From contig JACTND010000303.1 in assembly GCA_014584305.1 (NCBI GenBank), positions 1 through 38,849 of the forward strand: DNA of 38,849 nt, given 5' to 3'. Below are positions 8,827 through 18,242 of this stretch, in pieces. The notes beneath the pieces are model-generated. The model made no database searches, was not told the DNA's origin, and worked only from the letters and a program-made list of their open reading frames with translations. Position numbers and translations under genes: made by a program. The stretch comes from Planctomycetota bacterium (GTDB lineage Bacteria > Planctomycetota > Planctomycetia > Pirellulales > Pirellulaceae). The stretch's first letter is position 1. The number at the start of each line of letters is the position of its first letter.

Positions 8827-10490
8827 CGCCGATTAAATAGCCACATGATCAATACTATCAACACCGTATTCAAGACGACCGCAAAACCGGCATAGCTGAA
8901 AAAATGTCGGATGTCCGCGCCGCGCACTCCGAGCCAGCTACCAGTTTCACCAGCTCCGGGGCGATCCCACGAGCGGAATGCCCCGGTTTCATCTTCCATA
9001 TAAATAGGCACACCATGCGCCGCGGCAAATGGGCTCGCCACCGTTACCACGCGCGCCACTGATTGAAACCGACTCCCCGCAAAAAATTGCCCGGCAAAAA
9101 AGTTCAGGGCCGGAGTCCCCAAATACAGCGCGACGATCCACACGTATGTCACAATCATGCTGGTTGATGTCTTGCGAAATAATGTGGAGCAAAACAGTGC
9201 CACACAGGATGATGTCACACAGGTCAAGACCACGATCACCAAATAGGCGACGATGGAAGGCACGTTCATCCGATAGTCGCCGACGGTCACGGCGGCCAGC
9301 AACAGAGGCCATAACAAGAATGCCGTCAAGACGCTGGACACCCGCAGACCGGACAATAGCTTCCCCCACAAAATCTGCCACGGCGACAATAGCGTGGTCA
9401 GCAACAGGTCCAACGTCTGCCGTTCCCGTTCACTGGTCACCGATCCCGCTGAAAACACGGGACCGACCAACATGTTGAATAACACCACATAGCTGATATA
9501 CCATGGAATCAGCGGGCGAAGAATGTAAAGAAAAACGGCCATCAACGGGATCGCTAATAACATGCTGATCTGAATCACCAGCCGCAGCATCAGTGTCCCT
9601 TGCCCAAAAATCTCGCTCCGCATTTCCTTGTCGAACACCGGATTGACGCCGTCCGGCATCAGTCCCGTTCGTTTCCGCGGTGTAAACAGACGATCGGGAA
9701 AGGCGTCTTGCTGCAACACCAGGCCGACCACTTGGCGCGATTCTTGTTCTATATCCACGACGCCTTGCCCGGTGACAAAGGCGTCCGGCGGGTAGAGCAG
9801 CCGCGCCGCAGTCCTAAAAAACAACGAGACGGTGATCGCGATCGCCAAACCCGGCATCATGACGAGCATGGAATCCAGCCGCTGTTGGCCCAATCCCGCG
9901 CGGCCCATGGACAACCAAAACCAAATGACGAGCATCACCAGCGGCAGGATAATCAGATAGGCCGACATCAAGGAGGCCGTGGTTCGTTTGAAAATGCTGC
10001 CGCAATAGATGCTGATCATGCCGAAACAGACGACACAAGAAATCAGGCCAACGTAGGCCGCCAAGACCTCGTAGATCGACACCCCTCCCAGCGGCAAACA
10101 CAGCATCACCACGGGCAGCGAAGAAAACACAAGCACCGCCAAATGCGTCAACGCTGCGACCAGCTTTCCGCCGACGATCGCCGTCGGCCGCAGCGGGCTG
10201 GCCAATAATAATTCCAGCGTTTTGCGTTCTCGTTCGCCGGAAATCGCCAGCGCCGCAAAGCTCGGCGCCATGAACGACACCAAGACGAAATTGCCCAGAA
10301 AAAACAGTTCCACCAACAACCGCGTCGATTCGGGATTCTCCGACAAATCCAAAACTGTTTCGCTGGGCCACGCCAGATACACCACGCCGGACAACAAGAC
10401 GAGATAGACGACCAGCAAGACCATCGCCCGCCAGGTCCGCAGATTGACCAACAACTCGCGATGCAATACCGGGTTTTTCCAACCGCTCAT
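8808..10490 (-). CDS. ABC-2 type transporter permease with two homologous halves
   Basis: 560 residues, about twelve hydrophobic segments. The two halves repeat one another: NPVLHREL (6-13) against NPVFDKEM (283-290); SGERERKTLELLL (84-96) against TSERERQTLDLLL (352-364); and SIFKRTTASLM (165-175) against a matching TLFRKTSTSMI later on. Each half is a classic ABC-2 permease unit, so this looks like a tandem fusion able to form the whole membrane part of an exporter. The start at 10490 (MSGWKNPV) was preferred over a longer in-frame extension to 10571. No ATPase gene is adjacent: upstream, after 113 bases, is argG. Substrate unknown. Confidence 0.87.
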   Translation of the reverse strand: MSGWKNPVLHRELLVNLRTWRAMVLLVVYLVLLSGVVYLAWPSETVLDLSENPESTRLLVELFFLGNFVLVSFMAPSFAALAISGERERKTLELLLASPLRPTAIVGGKLVAALTHLAVLVFSSLPVVMLCLPLGGVSIYEVLAAYVGLISCVVCFGMISIYCGSIFKRTTASLMSAYLIILPLVMLVIWFWLSMGRAGLGQQRLDSMLVMMPGLAIAITVSLFFRTAARLLYPPDAFVTGQGVVDIEQESRQVVGLVLQQDAFPDRLFTPRKRTGLMPDGVNPVFDKEMRSEIFGQGTLMLRLVIQISMLLAIPLMAVFLYILRPLIPWYISYVVLFNMLVGPVFSAGSVTSERERQTLDLLLTTLLSPWQILWGKLLSGLRVSSVLTAFLLWPLLLAAVTVGDYRMNVPSIVAYLVIVVLTCVTSSCVALFCSTLFRKTSTSMIVTYVWIVALYLGTPALNFFAGQFFAGSRFQSVARVVTVASPFAAAHGVPIYMEDETGAFRSWDRPGAGETGSWLGVRGADIRHFFSYAGFAVVLNTVLIVLIMWLFNRRWRVAM

Positions 10491-10603
10491 GTTGTGTCGT
10501 TCACCAGGTATTTGGAACGGCCGCCCACACCCGCGCGCCGCTCGGCGAGACGCGTCTGTTCGGCGCACCATCCTCGGCGTTCAGCCGCGCAGCCAATCGC
10601 TGT

Positions 10604-11824
10604 CTAATACTGACGCGCATGGAGCCGCGCTTGCACGCGCAGTGGCAGCCCTTGAATGCGCAGAAAACCTTCGGCATCCGTTTGATCGTAGGAACCGCCC
10701 CCCTCCATCGTGGCGATCGACTCGTCGTACAGGCTGACCGGGCTCGTGCGGCTGGCCACGCGCATCGTACCGCGATACAACTCCAATACCACTTCACCGG
10801 TCACCGTTTGCTGGGCCTCACGAATGAACGACAACAAACAATCAAACTTGCGGGAATACCAGAATCCATAATAAACGATTTCAGCCACTTCCGGCGCGAG
10901 TCGATCGCGAAGGTGCATCAAATCCCGGTCCATCGTCAATTGTTCGACGTTGCGGTGCGCTTCGTAAAGGATCGTCATTCCCGGAGCTTCATACACGCCG
11001 CGACTTTTCATCCCCACGAATCGGTTCTCCACAATATCAATCCGGCCGATACCATTCCGACCGCCAATTTGATTCAACGTTTGCACGATTTCCAATGGAG
11101 ACAGCCTGCTCCCGTTGACAGCGACGGGCAAGCCTTGTTCGAACGCGATCGCAACTCGCTCTATTTGATCGGGAGCGTTCTCCGGCGCCACGGTCATGCC
11201 GAATTCGACCAGGCCGACGCCGTTGACGGATAGGTCTTCCAATCGCCCGGCTTCATAGCTAATGTGCAGAACATTCTCGTCACTGCTATACGGTTTTCCC
11301 GCCGTGGCCTTGACGGGGATGCCGCGCGCTTCGCAGTAAGCGATCATCTCCGTGCGCCCCGGAAACAACCGGCGAAACTCCGCGATCCGCCACGGGGCCA
11401 ACACGCGCATGTTGGACTCCAACGCCTCGGCAGTCAACTGAAAGCGGCACTGATCGTTCCCCTTGCCGGTCGCTCCGTGTGCATAGACTTGGGCGCCGAC
11501 TTCGCGGGCGACGTGCAAGCACGCCTTGGCAATCAAGGGGCGAGCAATCGCGGTTCCCAACAAATACGTCCCCTCATACTTGGCCTGCCATTGCATGACG
11601 GGAAAGGCGAAATCTCGGCAGAGTTCCTCGCGGGCATCGACAATCCGCGCCGACTCCGCGCCCACGAATCGGGCTTTGTCTAAAATCGCTTGTCGATCTT
11701 CACACGGTTGGCCTAGGTCAACATAGACGGCGTGCACTTCAAAGTTTTGGTCGCGCAGCCAGCCCAAAATCACGGACGTATCCAAGCCGCCTGAATAGGC
11801 CAGCACACAACGCTCGCGAGTCAT
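10604..11824 (-). CDS. argG: Argininosuccinate synthase
   Basis: Condenses citrulline and aspartate using ATP to form argininosuccinate, the penultimate step of arginine synthesis. 406 residues, normal length. The N-terminal ATP-pyrophosphatase loop is AYSGGLDTSV (9-18). Further family blocks are AHGATGKGNDQCRFQL, PYSSDENVLHISYE and IGRIDIVENRFVGMKSRGVYE. The first codon is ATG at 11824. It is divergent from nnrD with only 49 bases between starts, so both promoters must be compact or overlap. No argH is adjacent. Confidence 0.97.
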   Translation of the reverse strand: MTRERCVLAYSGGLDTSVILGWLRDQNFEVHAVYVDLGQPCEDRQAILDKARFVGAESARIVDAREELCRDFAFPVMQWQAKYEGTYLLGTAIARPLIAKACLHVAREVGAQVYAHGATGKGNDQCRFQLTAEALESNMRVLAPWRIAEFRRLFPGRTEMIAYCEARGIPVKATAGKPYSSDENVLHISYEAGRLEDLSVNGVGLVEFGMTVAPENAPDQIERVAIAFEQGLPVAVNGSRLSPLEIVQTLNQIGGRNGIGRIDIVENRFVGMKSRGVYEAPGMTILYEAHRNVEQLTMDRDLMHLRDRLAPEVAEIVYYGFWYSRKFDCLLSFIREAQQTVTGEVVLELYRGTMRVASRTSPVSLYDESIATMEGGGSYDQTDAEGFLRIQGLPLRVQARLHARQY

Positions 11825-11873
11825 CGTTTGCGGGTTCTCCCAATCATGTTACACTGACGATCGACGAGTCCGG

Positions 11874-12896
11874 ATGCCCGACAAACCGACTACGAGTATG
11901 AATCGTCACGAATTTCAACTGGCCGCGCGCGCGTTTCGCGCCGGCCGCCTCTCGCTGTCAGAGTTTACCGAAAAAGTGATCCCTGACAAAGCGGACGGAG
12001 TGCGCCCGGCGACCGACGGTCACCGCGACCCCTGCATCCAACTCCCCCACCGCGCCGCCAACGCGCACAAAGGGGCCTGCGGCCACGTGCTGATCGTCGG
12101 CGGTTCACACGCCATGCCCGGAGCGGCCGCGCTGGCCGGCTTGGGGGCGCTTCGCGGTGGCGCTGGATTAGTAACCGTGGCCAGCTGTACCTCCGTAGCT
12201 CCCACGGTCGCCTCGATCTCTCCGTGTCTGATGACTCTCGATCTGGGGGAACTGGCCAACGACCAAGACACCATCATGGCGCGCGATCGACTACTGCCGA
12301 TGGTGAATCGCGCCACGGTCGTGGCCTTGGGACCGGGATGGGGATCCACCGACCCGGCGAAACGGCTGACGGCCTGGCTATATGCCACACTCGCCGCGCC
12401 GCTGGTGGTCGATGCGGACGGATTGAATAATTTGGCGACGTCGGGATTGGATCTCAGCGATCACGCCGGACCACGGATTTGGACGCCCCATGTCGGCGAA
12501 TTTCGACGCTTGGCGCAGGCCAGCGGTTGTGAGATGTCCGCCAGCGCCCCGCGCGCTGAACTCGAACGACTGGCGCGCGAATTGGCCGCGGTCAATCGGG
12601 TGATTGTGGTACTCAAAGGCCCGCCGTCGTTGGTAACCGATGGGCAGCGAGAATATCGCAACACTACCGGCAACGCGGGATTGGCGACGGCGGGGACCGG
12701 AGACGTGTTGACGGGTCTGATCGCTGCGCTGATCGCACAAGGCCTCGATCACTACACCGCGGCGGCAACTGGTTGCTGGTTGCATGGCACGGCAGGGGAT
12801 TGCGCGCAACAGAAGCTCGGAATCTGGTCGATGATCGCGACGGATGTCATCGACTCGTTGGGAAATGCGTTTCAAGAACTGGCAGGACCATCCTAA
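11874..12896 (+). CDS. nnrD: ADP-dependent (S)-NAD(P)H-hydrate dehydratase
   Basis: Repairs hydrated NADH/NADPH, using ADP in the bacterial enzymes. 340 residues. The ribokinase-like YjeF C-terminal domain starts near residue 60: HVLIVGGSHAMPGAAALAG, ALGPGWGS, WTPHVGEFRRLA, VVLKGPPSLVTD, and the catalytic NTTGNAGLATAGTGDVLTG. The epimerase half (YjeF_N) found in fused versions is absent. Instead there is a 55-residue N-terminal segment (MNRHEFQLAARAFRAGRLSL) that I do not recognise. The start may be 11874 or the second ATG at 11898; neither has a strong ribosome site. Its stop abuts the ATG of the next gene with no gap. Confidence 0.92.
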   Translation: MPDKPTTSMNRHEFQLAARAFRAGRLSLSEFTEKVIPDKADGVRPATDGHRDPCIQLPHRAANAHKGACGHVLIVGGSHAMPGAAALAGLGALRGGAGLVTVASCTSVAPTVASISPCLMTLDLGELANDQDTIMARDRLLPMVNRATVVALGPGWGSTDPAKRLTAWLYATLAAPLVVDADGLNNLATSGLDLSDHAGPRIWTPHVGEFRRLAQASGCEMSASAPRAELERLARELAAVNRVIVVLKGPPSLVTDGQREYRNTTGNAGLATAGTGDVLTGLIAALIAQGLDHYTAAATGCWLHGTAGDCAQQKLGIWSMIATDVIDSLGNAFQELAGPS

Positions 12897-15308
12897 ATGC
12901 ACAGGGAACGTACGAAACGCTTGACCGCTCTGGCGGTTGCCTTGGCGTGTATCACGGCCGGCGTCAGTTGCCAACGCCAACCAGAAGCACGTGTGGGGAG
13001 CGGACATGTCGCGCCAGCTGGCTTGGACGGCGCGACGATTCTCGCCCAGACCCGCGCGGCGTATGCGCAGGCCGTTGCCTACCGCGATGACGCCAAAATA
13101 TACTTGAGCTACCGCTTGGCTGGACAGTTGATCCAGGAACAACAACCGTGGTCCACCGTCTGGTCGCGGACCCAAGGGATGAAAGCCACGTGGTTTAACG
13201 CTGATCTGCAATATGACGGGCAGCGTTTGCGATGTTATGTCTACGACATTGAAACCGAGAACCTCGATCAACAATGTTTAATCATCCCCGCGCCCACTGG
13301 ATTGCCATTGGATCGCTTGTGGGCCGATGCCCTGGCGGCACACTTCGCGGGAGGCCGCGCGGAAATGCCGTTGGATCCTCGAGCACTCCCCCAAGCCGGC
13401 GCGCTGGTGACACCCGTTATCGGCTGGTTGACCGGCGCCGGACCGTGGGAGGTGTTGCAACAGCCGGAACGAGTCTTGCGGCTGGATGACGGATTGGTCG
13501 ATGAACGCCCTTGTTATCGCATCCAGGTCGTTCACGGCGCTGTTCGTTTGGACTTGTGGATTGACCGCGAGGACTATGTTTTGCGGCAAATGACCTTGCC
13601 CATCGAGTTCCTGGAGCCGGCCGTGCGACAAAGTAGCGAAGTCGAACAGGTCCAGTTTTTCGCCCGGATGCACGGTGCCACATTTGCTCCTTCGCCGCTG
13701 GGTGAATCGTTCGCCGTATCAATTCCCTCTGGCGCGCGTCTAGTCCAGCAATTCATCAGTTTACCCGAATCGTTTCCCTGCCAACGATTGGGCGAGCGGA
13801 TGCCGCACCTCGGATTGGTTGGCCCCAACGGCGCAAACTATCGAATGTCATCAACCGCGGGACAAGTCTCTGTTCTGATGTGGGTTGGTGATGAGTCGCC
13901 GGAGGAAGTGCTTCCATTGTTGGCTAAGGCGGTTGAGTATCGCTGGTCGGAACACGTTCTGCGAGCCGATCTCGTGTTCGTTGATGGCCCCGCGGAATTT
14001 GGCAAGGAATGGAACGCGCGCGTGGAACCTTGGCGAATCGCCGCCGCGCGACACGGCTTAGACCTCGGCCTGTGGTTGGATGAATCGGGCGCCGCCGCGC
14101 GGTCGCTGCAACTGACCGGTTTGCCGGCTTTGGTCGTCATCGCGCCCGATGAAACGATCCAGTATGCCGGCCGGCTCCATGACCCGCGCTGGGCCGAAAA
14201 ATTGACTGCCGCGGTCGAACGCATCGCGAACGGCGACAATCTGGCCGAGGAGATGCGCCAGGATTATCACCATTTCCTTGAGCGGTATCATCGTAAACTG
14301 CATTTGGTGACCGCCGATCCACTGGCGGGAGACGTCTCGCACGCAATGACGGCGCCGCAGACACAACAGAAACGATGGAGTTTGTCGCGACTCTCCCGGC
14401 CGGGAAACGTACAACCTCACATAAGCGATCCCAGCAATGAAATGCTGGTGTTTGATGGTTGGCGGACCTTGGTGCGCGTCGGCTTCGACGGACAAGAGAT
14501 CGAGCGATTGGCCTTGCAAATTCCTGTCGGCGAGGCCGTTTCCATCGTTCGGCAAATACTGGTGGATGATCAACGACCCTGCTATGCGCTGTTCTCTCCG
14601 GCAGCCCGGGCAGTATTCGTGATGGACGATCGCTGGCAACGCTTGGCAACCATCCAGTCCGATTCGGCTCGGCCCGATCAAATCCTGGATTGTCAGTTTG
14701 TTTTCGATTCAGGATTGGATCGCTGGGAGGTTTGGGTCGCCTTTCATCGCGCTGGATTGGTGCGTTTTGAATTGCACGGCCAGCGCATTGCAGCTGTCGA
14801 TGCGGTGACTGTCGAATCACTGGCGACTCAGGGTCGTTTCTGTGGCGCGATCGTGCAAGGCATGCCGGTGTTCGAATCGTGTGATGAATTGGGACCGGCC
14901 ATCCGCCAGTTGGTGGCCGCAAACGGCCAGTATTACCGGGTCTATACGACCGGGCCGACAGCACGACAATCCAACACCGACCCAATCTACTTTGCCACGC
15001 GATTGGAGCCGGCGGCAGGGTGGCAGTTGGTCGGATTTCATCAGGGATCGGAACAGGCCCTTGCCGCAGTCGGCAGCCAAGTGTTCGACTCCAACATCGA
15101 GCCGTTCGCTGCATTGGCCAGCGGCGATTACTTGGCGATTGCCGATGGTGTGGGAAACGTCCAAGTGTTTCGCAAGGACCTGTCCCTGGTGGCTCTAATT
15201 GCGGTCGGTCAACCGCTCAATGGCGTGGCTCTCGTCGAATACGGTGATAAGTTAATACTCGTGACAGCGACGAACCACGAATTGGCAGGTTGGAACATTG
15301 AGCGATGA
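12897..15308 (+). CDS. Putative lipoprotein with thioredoxin-like domain lacking CxxC, plus C-terminal propeller-like region
   Basis: 803 residues, unnamed. The signal sequence MHRERTKRLTALAVALACIT leads to AGVSC, a weak lipobox with C25 as the possible lipidated residue. Residues about 45-290 resemble the outer-membrane lipoprotein carrier-like (LolA/DUF2092) fold found in planctomycete redox proteins. Residues about 305-445 look like a thioredoxin fold: LMWVGDESPEE sits where the redox motif should be and has no cysteines, while the cis-proline region TGLPALVVIAPDE is present. Residues about 480-800 show repeated short beta-strand blocks with conserved aspartates, resembling a beta-propeller. 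It starts immediately after the nnrD stop and ends 7 bases before selB, so the three are one transcript. Function unknown; a periplasmic binding or sensing role is a guess. Confidence 0.8.
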   Translation: MHRERTKRLTALAVALACITAGVSCQRQPEARVGSGHVAPAGLDGATILAQTRAAYAQAVAYRDDAKIYLSYRLAGQLIQEQQPWSTVWSRTQGMKATWFNADLQYDGQRLRCYVYDIETENLDQQCLIIPAPTGLPLDRLWADALAAHFAGGRAEMPLDPRALPQAGALVTPVIGWLTGAGPWEVLQQPERVLRLDDGLVDERPCYRIQVVHGAVRLDLWIDREDYVLRQMTLPIEFLEPAVRQSSEVEQVQFFARMHGATFAPSPLGESFAVSIPSGARLVQQFISLPESFPCQRLGERMPHLGLVGPNGANYRMSSTAGQVSVLMWVGDESPEEVLPLLAKAVEYRWSEHVLRADLVFVDGPAEFGKEWNARVEPWRIAAARHGLDLGLWLDESGAAARSLQLTGLPALVVIAPDETIQYAGRLHDPRWAEKLTAAVERIANGDNLAEEMRQDYHHFLERYHRKLHLVTADPLAGDVSHAMTAPQTQQKRWSLSRLSRPGNVQPHISDPSNEMLVFDGWRTLVRVGFDGQEIERLALQIPVGEAVSIVRQILVDDQRPCYALFSPAARAVFVMDDRWQRLATIQSDSARPDQILDCQFVFDSGLDRWEVWVAFHRAGLVRFELHGQRIAAVDAVTVESLATQGRFCGAIVQGMPVFESCDELGPAIRQLVAANGQYYRVYTTGPTARQSNTDPIYFATRLEPAAGWQLVGFHQGSEQALAAVGSQVFDSNIEPFAALASGDYLAIADGVGNVQVFRKDLSLVALIAVGQPLNGVALVEYGDKLILVTATNHELAGWNIER

Positions 15309-15315
15309 CGCCGCG

Positions 15316-17244
15316 ATGGCACGCGCATTGATCTTGGGAACGGCGGGCCATATCGATCATGGCAAGACTTCGCTGATCCGCGCGTTGACAGGCATCGAGA
15401 CCGATCGCCTACCGGAAGAGAAACGCCGCGGCATTACTATCGAACTAGGGTTCGCGCACTTGGAAATCGATGGCTTCCAGTTGGGAATCGTCGATGTCCC
15501 CGGTCACGAGAAATACGTGCGTCACATGCTGGCCGGCGCTACTGGAATGGACCTGGCGCTGTTGGTGGTTGCTTGTGATGAAGGGGTGAAACGTCAAACG
15601 CGCGAGCATGTGGACATCTTGAAATTACTACGGGTTCCCGTGGGCGTGGTCGCTTTGACCAAATGTGATTTGGTGGAAGAGAGTTGGATCGAGCTGGTCC
15701 GCGAGGAAGTAGCGGAATTGGTGCGCGATTCATTTTTGGAGAAATCGGAAACTGTCTCCGTCAGCGCGCGCACGGGACAAGGACTGGATGACTTGCGTGA
15801 CGCCTTACTGCGCGCGGCTGCCAGCGCCGATGCGATCCGTAGCACGGCTGGGCGATTGCTCCCTTTTCGCCTCTCCATCGATCGCGTGTTCGCGTTGACC
15901 GGTTTCGGAACCGTCGTCACCGGAACCGTCCATTCCGGCAGCCTGTCGCCAGGCGATTCCATCGAAATTCAGCCGGGGGGGCTGGCAGCCCGTATTCGGC
16001 AACTCCAAAGCCATGGTCGCGAGGTCGCCCGCATCGAACCAAGCCAACGTGCCGCGATCAATGTCGCGGGAGTTCACCATGACCAATTGCGGCGCGGTCA
16101 AGAGATAGCCGCCATCGGGTTTTTACGACCGAGCCGCTTGATGTCATGCGAACTCACCCTGCTGGCCAGCATCGCCCGACCATTGAAAGATCGTTCGCGA
16201 ATAAAATTGCACTTGGGCACGGCCGAGTTGACAGCGGTGGTCCGATTGTTGGACCGGGCGATGCTGGAACCGGGACATACCAGTTTGGTTCAATTCTATT
16301 TGAATGAGCCCGCGGTGGCCGTTTGGGGACAGGCATTTGTGATCCGGCAAGAATCCCCCGCCGAAACCATTGGGGGCGGGCGCGTACTGAATCCTACGGC
16401 GCGGCCTCTGGAAAAGAACAACGCAAATGTAATCGCATTGTTGCAGGCTTGGGGCAGTTCTGATGAAGTCCAACGCCTTGAAGCAACGCTGTTCTATGCG
16501 GGCGATTTCGACGGGAGCCCCAACGATTGGGCCCGTTGGTGCGGCATTCCGCCCCGTCCGGAATTGTTGCAGCAGTTGGTGGAAATGGGTCGCCTCGATT
16601 CGGTGGCTGATACGCCGAATCGCAATCAGGTAATCCATGTTTTGCGAACGGCACTCTTGGCGGAACAAATTGAGCATTGGCTCAAACGCATGCACGCGCG
16701 CAACCCGATGCAGAAAGCCTTTCCCCTCCAGCAGGTACTGCAAGCGTTTGAGAAACGCAAAATGCCGGCAGCGATTACCAAGTTGGCGGTTCAGCGCTTG
16801 ATTGGTCAATCGCGTGTGGAAGCTTGGAGTGAGCGCATCGCGTTGACGGGCTTCGGACCGAAATTGTCGAAAGCGGAACAACAGCTTTTGGACGCGCTGA
16901 CCAGACGCTTGCGCGCGGCGGGCCTGGCGGTGCCCACCGTCAAAGAACTGCAACAGGAATATGCCAAGCTGGAAAAATCGGTTCTCCCGCTGTTGCACTT
17001 GCTGCTTGAGTCGCAGGAAGTCGTCAAACTCAGTCCGGATTTGTTTATCCACGCCGAAACACTTGCCGCCGTAAAGTCACAGCTCAGCCTCGCATTTCGG
17101 AGCCAACCGCAGCTCACGCTGGCAGAGATCCGAGAGGTTCTGCAAACGACGCGCAAGTATGCCGTACCGATGGCCGAGTACTTGGACCAGGTCGGTTTCA
17201 CCCGCCGCCACGGCGACAAACGAACCCTGAATCTCGGCCCCTAA
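15316..17244 (+). CDS. selB: Selenocysteine-specific translation elongation factor
   Basis: GTPase that carries selenocysteinyl-tRNA to the ribosome at a SECIS-marked UGA codon. 642 residues. G1 is GHIDHGKT (11-18), G3 is DVPGH (60-64), G4 is TKCD (115-118); the switch region [20 protein letters not shown] is typical of SelB rather than EF-Tu. Domains II and III follow. The C-terminal third (about 390-640) has the winged-helix domains that bind the SECIS hairpin, ending with the family block [28 protein letters not shown]. The ATG at 15316 (MARALILG) was chosen over an overlapping TTG at 15298. No selA, selD, tRNA-Sec or selenoprotein was recognised in the window. It is convergent with the DUF1992 gene. 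Confidence 0.95.
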   Translation: MARALILGTAGHIDHGKTSLIRALTGIETDRLPEEKRRGITIELGFAHLEIDGFQLGIVDVPGHEKYVRHMLAGATGMDLALLVVACDEGVKRQTREHVDILKLLRVPVGVVALTKCDLVEESWIELVREEVAELVRDSFLEKSETVSVSARTGQGLDDLRDALLRAAASADAIRSTAGRLLPFRLSIDRVFALTGFGTVVTGTVHSGSLSPGDSIEIQPGGLAARIRQLQSHGREVARIEPSQRAAINVAGVHHDQLRRGQEIAAIGFLRPSRLMSCELTLLASIARPLKDRSRIKLHLGTAELTAVVRLLDRAMLEPGHTSLVQFYLNEPAVAVWGQAFVIRQESPAETIGGGRVLNPTARPLEKNNANVIALLQAWGSSDEVQRLEATLFYAGDFDGSPNDWARWCGIPPRPELLQQLVEMGRLDSVADTPNRNQVIHVLRTALLAEQIEHWLKRMHARNPMQKAFPLQQVLQAFEKRKMPAAITKLAVQRLIGQSRVEAWSERIALTGFGPKLSKAEQQLLDALTRRLRAAGLAVPTVKELQQEYAKLEKSVLPLLHLLLESQEVVKLSPDLFIHAETLAAVKSQLSLAFRSQPQLTLAEIREVLQTTRKYAVPMAEYLDQVGFTRRHGDKRTLNLGP

Positions 17245-17256
17245 GCCCCCACAACC

Positions 17257-17365
17257 AAAAGGACAGGCATTGTTCTTGGATTACCCAAACGTCTCATTTT
17301 ATCTATATCCCCCTGTCGCCCCAGGCTGACATGCGGCTTGGCTACACAAAAATGCCTGTCCTTTT
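17257..17365. repeat. 109-bp inverted-repeat element (REPIN/MITE-like), family A
   Basis: Bounded by AAAAGGACAGGCATT (17257-17271) and its exact reverse complement AATGCCTGTCCTTTT (17351-17365), a perfect 15-bp inverted repeat around 79 bases with no reading frame. The same core (AAGGACAGGCAT) forms both ends of the transposase element at 27.04-28.51 kb. It sits 12 bases after the selB stop, between two convergent genes, a usual place for REP elements, and the hairpin could also act as a transcription terminator. The link to the transposase is an inference from the shared ends. Confidence 0.85.
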
Positions 17366-17367
17366 TC

Positions 17368-17444
17368 AAAAGGGGACGCCCAAAGTTTTCGGTTGCTGGC
17401 ACCCAATTATGGGTGTCCCTTTTTCAATTTTGTGGGTGTCCCCT
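17368..17444. repeat. Cluster of GGGGACRCCCA inverted repeats, family B
   Basis: Directly after the family A element. AAAAGGGGACGCCCA (17368-17382) is followed by two copies in the opposite sense: TGGGTGTCCC plus a T-run (17410-17424) and TGGGTGTCCCCT (17433-17444). A shorter GGCACCCA (17398-17405) pairs with the first of them. A further single copy lies at 20916-20930. The core differs from family A, so this is probably a second, related REP family. The transcript could fold into alternative hairpins. Confidence 0.75.
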
Positions 17445-17528
17445 GTTGGGATTACAGCGCAATTATTTCGGTTGTCCTCGTCGGGGGCATCGGCAAAGAA
17501 TTGCTAGCTACAAACAATGACACCCTGG

Positions 17529-17741
17529 TTATTGCGGTAGCTCGATACCGACTGGTGACCGCTTCTGTGCTTCGCGTTGGAGTTTGGCCCGGATCCACCA
17601 GTTGGGGTCGTATTCGAGTGCATCCCAATCCAACGGATGTCCAAGCCCGGGCAGTCGGTCGAAATCGCCGCGTTCCAAGGCTGCTTCGATGCGCTGTTCG
17701 GCGATCCACTGGATCGCTCGTTGATACGATGGGCCTAACAT
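17529..17741 (-). CDS. Small DUF1992 (DnaJ-homologue subfamily C member 28-like) protein
   Basis: 70 residues. IAEQRIEAALERGDFDRLPG followed by LGHPLDW and YDPNWW is the DUF1992 signature, a domain found in short bacterial proteins often labelled DnaJ-family although they carry no J domain. It is predicted to be cytoplasmic; the function is not known. AGGAG lies seven bases before the ATG, good support for a real gene. It is the last gene of the kdsB-pyrG-DUF1844 run, 23 bases after DUF1844. Confidence 0.82.
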   Translation of the reverse strand: MLGPSYQRAIQWIAEQRIEAALERGDFDRLPGLGHPLDWDALEYDPNWWIRAKLQREAQKRSPVGIELPQ

Positions 17742-17764
17742 GCGATCACTCCTGCGCTCAATGC

Positions 17765-18187
17765 CTAGGGCAATTCCAGGCTTGACTTCGGCTCGATTGG
17801 GACGGTTCCCACTTGCTGAGCTTGGGCGACGAACGCCAGCCGCAATTGGTGGATCGTCTCCTCCAACACCTCGGCTTCATTTGGCGACAAGTTGCCGCGC
17901 GTTTTCTCCTGCAGCAGGGCCAGCATGTCGATCGCATGTTTGGCAAGCAGCGGATCGTAGTGGCCTTGGCCAGACTGAGGATCAACCAAGAACCCTAAAC
18001 CCAGGAGGGCTTGCGACGAAAACGTCGAAACCAGTAGCTCAAACGACGGCGTTGGAAAGCCACGGTGTGGGTCACCAGTGCCAGGCGCCGAAGCCGTTTG
18101 CGATCCCACTTCGCGTTCCTTTTCCACGCGCTGCTTCCAATCTTCGTCAACGATAATCTTCGGTTCGTGGCCTGGATCTGAGCTCAT
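17765..18187 (-). CDS. DUF1844 domain protein
   Basis: 140 residues. The N-terminal third (MSSDPGHEPKIIVDEDWKQR, then Glu/Ser/Gly/Pro-rich sequence) looks disordered. The C-terminal part is the DUF1844 helical domain: PSFELLVSTFSSQALLGLG, then DPLLAKHAIDMLALLQEKT and NLSPNEAEVLEETIHQLRLAF. Function unknown; the domain occurs in planctomycetes, acidobacteria and proteobacteria. The ATG at 18187 has AAGGA eight bases upstream. The frame is open much further upstream, antisense-free, through the end of pyrG, but that extension has no family match. It lies 55 bases after pyrG on the same strand. Confidence 0.88.
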   Translation of the reverse strand: MSSDPGHEPKIIVDEDWKQRVEKEREVGSQTASAPGTGDPHRGFPTPSFELLVSTFSSQALLGLGFLVDPQSGQGHYDPLLAKHAIDMLALLQEKTRGNLSPNEAEVLEETIHQLRLAFVAQAQQVGTVPIEPKSSLELP

Positions 18188-18242
18188 CTTTGTAATTCCT
18201 TGTGACTCGTGGATTGTGTGGCGCCGAATATGAACGGCGCCC

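Noticed and set aside
12378-13274. Long antisense frames over nnrD/lipoprotein, selB, ffh and dapL
   Set aside because: They are open on the strand opposite to confidently identified genes, with compositions that only mirror those genes.
17245-17528. CRISPR array (short repeats around 17.3-17.45 kb)
   Set aside because: Repeats are inverted and unevenly spaced, there are no equal spacers, and no cas genes are present.
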